DNA of 64,000 nt. It comes from Micromonospora kangleipakensis (GTDB lineage: Bacteria > Actinomycetota > Actinomycetes > Mycobacteriales > Micromonosporaceae). Below are positions 61,255 to 64,000 of the stretch, in pieces. Position 1 is the stretch's first letter; each line of letters starts with the position of its first letter. The notes beneath the pieces were generated by a model. It was not told where the DNA came from and ran no database searches. It saw nothing but the letters and a program-made list of their open reading frames with translations. A program made the translations under genes and the position numbers. The stretch is taken from positions 3,348,001 through 3,412,000 of the forward strand of contig NZ_SHLD01000001.1 in the NCBI RefSeq assembly GCF_004217615.1, written 5' to 3'.

Positions 61255-61518
61255 GTGAAGACGTTCGAGGAGTTGTTCGCCGAGCTGCAGGCCAAGGCCG
61301 CCGCCGGCACCCCGGGCTCCGGCACGGTCGCCGCGCTGGAGAAGGGGGTGCACTTCATCGGCAAGAAGGTCGTCGAGGAGGCGGCCGAGTCGTGGATGGC
61401 CGCCGAGCACGAGGGCCCCGAGCGGGCCGCCGAGGAGATCTCCCAGCTGCTCTACCAGGCCCAGGTGCTGATGCTCGCCACCGGTCTCGAGCTCAAGGAC
61501 GTCTACCGACATCTGTGA
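61255..61518 (+). CDS. hisE: Phosphoribosyl-ATP pyrophosphatase
   Basis: 87 residues, single domain (not fused to HisI). [14 protein letters not shown] at the start and the acidic signature [17 protein letters not shown]...[16 protein letters not shown] (about 38-74) with metal-binding Glu/Asp residues of the MazG-like fold. It hydrolyses PR-ATP to PR-AMP. AAGAAT 61241-61246 may be a -10 box, 8 nt before GTG. Followed 45 nt later by hisG. Confidence 0.93.
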   Translation: MKTFEELFAELQAKAAAGTPGSGTVAALEKGVHFIGKKVVEEAAESWMAAEHEGPERAAEEISQLLYQAQVLMLATGLELKDVYRHL

Positions 61519-61563
61519 GTGCCCCCACCCGTTGATCAATCCGGATCGAAGGAGCACTCCGTC

Positions 61564-62409
61564 ATGCTGCGTGTCGCCATTCCGAACAAGGGCACCCTGG
61601 CCGAGCCGGCCGCCGAGATGCTGCGCGAGGCCGGTTACCGGCAGCGCCGCGACCCCAAGGACCTGGTCTGCCGGGACGAGGCCAACGACGTGGAATTCCT
61701 CTACCTGCGTCCCCGGGACATCGCCACCTACGTCGGCTCCGGCGACCTGGACCTCGGCATCACCGGCCGGGACCTGCTGGTCGACTCCGGCGCCCCGGCC
61801 GAGGAGGTCGTCGACCTCGCCTTCGGCGGGGCGACCTTCCGCTTCGCCGCCGGCCCGGACACCATCGACTCGCCCAAGGAGCTGGGCGGGCACCGGATCG
61901 CCACCGCGTACCCGGGGGTGGTCCGCCGCTACCTCGACGACAACGGCCTGACCGCGGACGTCATCCGGCTCGACGGCGCGGTGGAGAACGCCGTCCGCCT
62001 CGGCGTGGCCGACGTGGTGGCCGACGTCGTCTCCACCGGGGCCACCCTGCGCCAGGCCGGGCTGCAGATCATCGGCGAGCCGCTGCTGGTCTCCTCGGCG
62101 GTGCTGGTCCGGCGCGCCGGGGCGCCCGGCTGCGCCCAGGCCGAGCAGCTGCTCCGCCGGCTGCACGGCGTGCTGGTCGCCCGGCGCTACGTGATGCTCG
62201 CCTACGACGTGCCGGCCGGCCTGCTCGACCGGGCCAGCTCGCTGACCCCCGGGATCGAGTCGCCGACCGTCTCCCCGCTGCACCGGGAGGGCTGGGTCGC
62301 CGTGCAGGCGATGGTGCAGCGCGACGACGTGCACCGGATCATGGACGAGCTCTACGAGCTGGGTGCCCGGGCGATCCTGGTCACCAACATCCACGCCTGC
62401 CGGCTGTGA
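61564..62409 (+). CDS. hisG: ATP phosphoribosyltransferase, long form
   Basis: 281 residues. Type III PRT fold with RVAIPNKGTL at the N-terminus, the loop VDSGAPAEEVVDL, and the PRPP site in ADVVADVVSTGATLRQAGL (about 145-165). The C-terminal domain (about 205-281, ending RAILVTNIHACRL) is the histidine-feedback regulatory part of the long form, so no HisZ is needed. AAGGAG is 9 nt before ATG 61564. First step of histidine synthesis. GTGA overlap with the next gene. Confidence 0.95.
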   Translation: MLRVAIPNKGTLAEPAAEMLREAGYRQRRDPKDLVCRDEANDVEFLYLRPRDIATYVGSGDLDLGITGRDLLVDSGAPAEEVVDLAFGGATFRFAAGPDTIDSPKELGGHRIATAYPGVVRRYLDDNGLTADVIRLDGAVENAVRLGVADVVADVVSTGATLRQAGLQIIGEPLLVSSAVLVRRAGAPGCAQAEQLLRRLHGVLVARRYVMLAYDVPAGLLDRASSLTPGIESPTVSPLHREGWVAVQAMVQRDDVHRIMDELYELGARAILVTNIHACRL

Positions 62410-63368
62410 GGCCGCTCCCGCCGTCGGCCGCCCTCGCCATGGTGGTGCTGGGCGGCGCGGCCTCCGCGGCCCAGGGCGTGGTCAACGCCGAGCTGGGCGA
62501 GCGCGCCGGCAGCCCGGTGCTCGGCGCGGTGGTCAACAACCTCGGCGGCAGCCTGCTCGTCGCGGTGGGGTTGCTCGCCGTCCCGTCGATGCGCGCCGGG
62601 CTGGCCGCGCTGCGTCGGTCCCGGCTGCCCTGGTGGTCGTACCTGGGCGGGCTCGGAGGCGCGGCGATCGTGGTGATCGGCACGTACGTCGTCCCGGTGC
62701 TCGGGGTGGCGGTCTTCACCATCGCCCAGGTCGCCGGCGGCAGCGTCGGCGGGCTGGCGGTGGACCGGGCCGGCCTGGCCCCGGTGGGGCGGCTGCCGTT
62801 CACCGTGCCCCGGGTGGCCGGGGCGCTGCTCGGCGTCGGCGCGGTGACCCTGGCCCAGCTCGGCCGCCCGGTCGGCGACCTGGCGGTCGGGCTGGTGCTG
62901 CTCGCGGTGGCGGGTGGCCTGGCGGTCGCCCTCCAGTCGGCGCTGAACGGGCGGGTCTCCGCCGCCGGCAGCACCGCCGCCGGGATCGCGGTCAACTTCG
63001 CCGTCGGCACGCCGGTGATCCTGGCGGTCGCGGCGCTGGTCGGCGCGTTCGCCGCCCGCCCCAGCTGGCCGGGGCAGTGGTGGCTGTACGGGGGCGGCCT
63101 GCTCGGCGTCGGCATTGTGCTCTCCCTGCTGGTCGGGGTACGCGCGGTCGGCGTGCTGCGGACCGGCCTGGCGCTGGTCGCCGGGCAGCTCGGCGGCGCC
63201 CTCCTGCTGGACGTGCTGCTGCCCGGCGGCGCCGGCGCGCGGCTGCCGGTGCTGGCCGGCGCGGCGCTCACCCTGGTCGCGGTCGTGGTGGCCGGTGGCC
63301 GGCGACGCGCCGTGATCCGCGTGGCACCGGACCGGAGCCCGGAGCCGGATGGCAGACTGGTCGGGTGA
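62406..63368 (+). CDS. DMT-family transporter (YdcZ/DUF606 type)
   Basis: 320 residues, about ten TM helices in two similar halves. Each half begins with a Gln/Asn-rich helix (AASAAQGVVNAELGERAGSPVLGAVVNN and VALQSALNGRVSAAGSTAAGIAVNF), the typical YdcZ tandem pattern. Substrate unknown. Overlaps hisG and the next gene by 4 nt each, so it is in the his operon by transcription, though no functional link is evident. Confidence 0.85.
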   Translation: MRPLPPSAALAMVVLGGAASAAQGVVNAELGERAGSPVLGAVVNNLGGSLLVAVGLLAVPSMRAGLAALRRSRLPWWSYLGGLGGAAIVVIGTYVVPVLGVAVFTIAQVAGGSVGGLAVDRAGLAPVGRLPFTVPRVAGALLGVGAVTLAQLGRPVGDLAVGLVLLAVAGGLAVALQSALNGRVSAAGSTAAGIAVNFAVGTPVILAVAALVGAFAARPSWPGQWWLYGGGLLGVGIVLSLLVGVRAVGVLRTGLALVAGQLGGALLLDVLLPGGAGARLPVLAGAALTLVAVVVAGGRRRAVIRVAPDRSPEPDGRLVG

Positions 63369-63835
63369 GCAATTCACTGGTGACCGTGCGGCCGCGGCGG
63401 ATCCGGCTGGTCTGCTGGGCCTCGGCGGCGACCCTGCTGGTGGTCTTCAGCCTGGTGGCGACCTCGCTGACCGGCCGGACCGGTGACGGCTACGGCACGT
63501 TCCAGCGCGGCGACCAGCTGGCCATGATCGGCCTGGGCGTCTTCGGCGCGCTCGGCATCCTGCTCTTCACCCGGCCACGGGTGGTGGCCGACGCCTGGGG
63601 CGTCCGGGTCCGCAACGTGATCGGCTCGTACGAGCTGCCCTGGGAGGTCGTCCGGGGGGTCCGGTTCGACCGGGGCGCCCCGTGGGCCAGCCTGGAGCTG
63701 CACGACGACGACCTGCTGCCGATGGTCGCCCTGCAGGCGGCCGACAAGGAGCTGGCGGTCGAGGGCGTGCGCGCCCTGCGCCGCCTCCACCAGGCGCACC
63801 TGGCCGCCCTCGCCGACGGCCCCGCCGCCCGCTGA
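63365..63835 (+). CDS. PH domain-containing membrane protein (CFP-6-like)
   Basis: 156 residues. Two TM helices (about 15-33 and 50-70) then a bacterial PH-like domain: RPRVVADAWGVRVRNVIGSYELPWEVVRGVRF (about 77-108) and WASLELHDDDLLPMVALQA. Resembles the mycobacterial low-molecular-weight antigen 6 family, commonly near hisG. CAGACT at 63353-63358 lies 6 nt before GTG. The last 165 nt of the window have no gene; a tgtagtgttg stretch near 63967 may be a promoter for a gene to the right. Confidence 0.8.
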   Translation: MSNSLVTVRPRRIRLVCWASAATLLVVFSLVATSLTGRTGDGYGTFQRGDQLAMIGLGVFGALGILLFTRPRVVADAWGVRVRNVIGSYELPWEVVRGVRFDRGAPWASLELHDDDLLPMVALQAADKELAVEGVRALRRLHQAHLAALADGPAAR

Positions 63836-64000
63836 CGGCGACCCCGCCGCCCGGGCTCGCCCACCGCCGGCGACCCGCCCCGACGGCCCGCCCGCCGGGC
63901 GGCCCGACCCGCCCCGACGACCCGGCTGACCTGCGAGCCCCGGTTTGGGGATGGCTGAGGTCAGGGTGTAGTGTTGCCGAGTCGACCAGACTGCCCCCGT

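Noticed and set aside
63836..64000. tRNA or small RNA gene at the right edge
   Set aside because: No cloverleaf could be drawn; only a promoter-like tgtagtgttg and GC-rich repeats are visible.

Overview
The window is chromosomal DNA of a high-GC actinomycete, most probably a member of the Micromonosporaceae (Micromonospora or a close relative). The evidence is the very high GC content, many GTG starts, ATGA/GTGA stop-start overlaps, a BldD orthologue, the actinobacterial integration host factor MihF, a helicase-motif-poor PriA, and the gene order rarA - DUF948 - DUF6167 - alaS - ruvX - mltG - aro genes. The genus is my inference; there is no rRNA gene or species marker here. No tRNA, rRNA or CRISPR array was recognised.

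Layout. 1-6.9 kb: end of a secreted serine protease, aspS, a short-chain reductase, an ArsR regulator with a 20-bp-arm perfect operator and a translationally coupled MFS exporter, two GNAT acetyltransferases and a small membrane protein behind a sigma-B-like promoter. 6.9-16.9 kb: rarA, a 1029-residue Pro/Gly/Arg-rich one-pass membrane protein with 19-residue tandem repeats, DUF948, DUF6167, alaS, ruvX, mltG. 16.9-23.8 kb: shikimate block aroE, aroC, aroK, aroB, aroQ followed by efp and nusB, interrupted by an inverted DUF2243-ctaG pair. 23.9 kb: bldD, whose product has an intact c-di-GMP signature. 24.6-35.6 kb: pyrimidine block pyrR-pyrB-pyrC-carA-carB-pyrD-(bioA)-pyrF with a PyrR-binding RNA loop. 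35.7-41.5 kb: mihF, a guanylate kinase homologue that has lost its P-loop lysine, rpoZ, coaBC, metK, priA. 41.5-45.8 kb: accessory insert (a P-loop kinase joined to a ParB/sulfiredoxin-like domain, a frameshifted amidotransferase, a LysR regulator, an orphan P450). 45.8-48.9 kb: def-fmt-rsmB. 48.9-54.4 kb: a mobile and degraded island (truncated HTH gene joined to a truncated carbohydrate-binding-like domain, a complete IS630-family element, a frameshifted TnpB element, two paralogous lipoproteins). 54.4-61.1 kb: rpe, a response regulator with a degenerate GGDEF domain, an internally deleted derivative of the TnpB element, then an FMN riboswitch controlling ribD-ribE-pnuC-like-ribBA-ribH. 61.2-63.8 kb: hisE, hisG, a DMT transporter and a PH-domain protein.

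Function. Most genes are core: tRNA charging, replication and recombination (RarA, RuvX, PriA), cell wall (MltG), aromatic amino acids, pyrimidines, CoA, SAM, riboflavin, start of histidine synthesis, and N-terminal Met processing (Def, Fmt). Operons are tightly packed, with many 1-8 nt overlaps that suggest translational coupling. Several genes (rarA, aroC, aroB, rpe, the PH-domain gene) have a TAnnnT- or CAGACT-type -10 box 6-7 nt before the start codon, which suggests leaderless transcripts.

The most unusual items are the guanylate kinase-like pseudoenzyme, the kinase/ParB-like fusion, the TnpB element with its deletion derivative and a conserved 3'-end hairpin, the degenerate GGDEF regulator near a BldD system, two families of dispersed hairpin repeats, and a three-arm alternative-pairing structure after priA.
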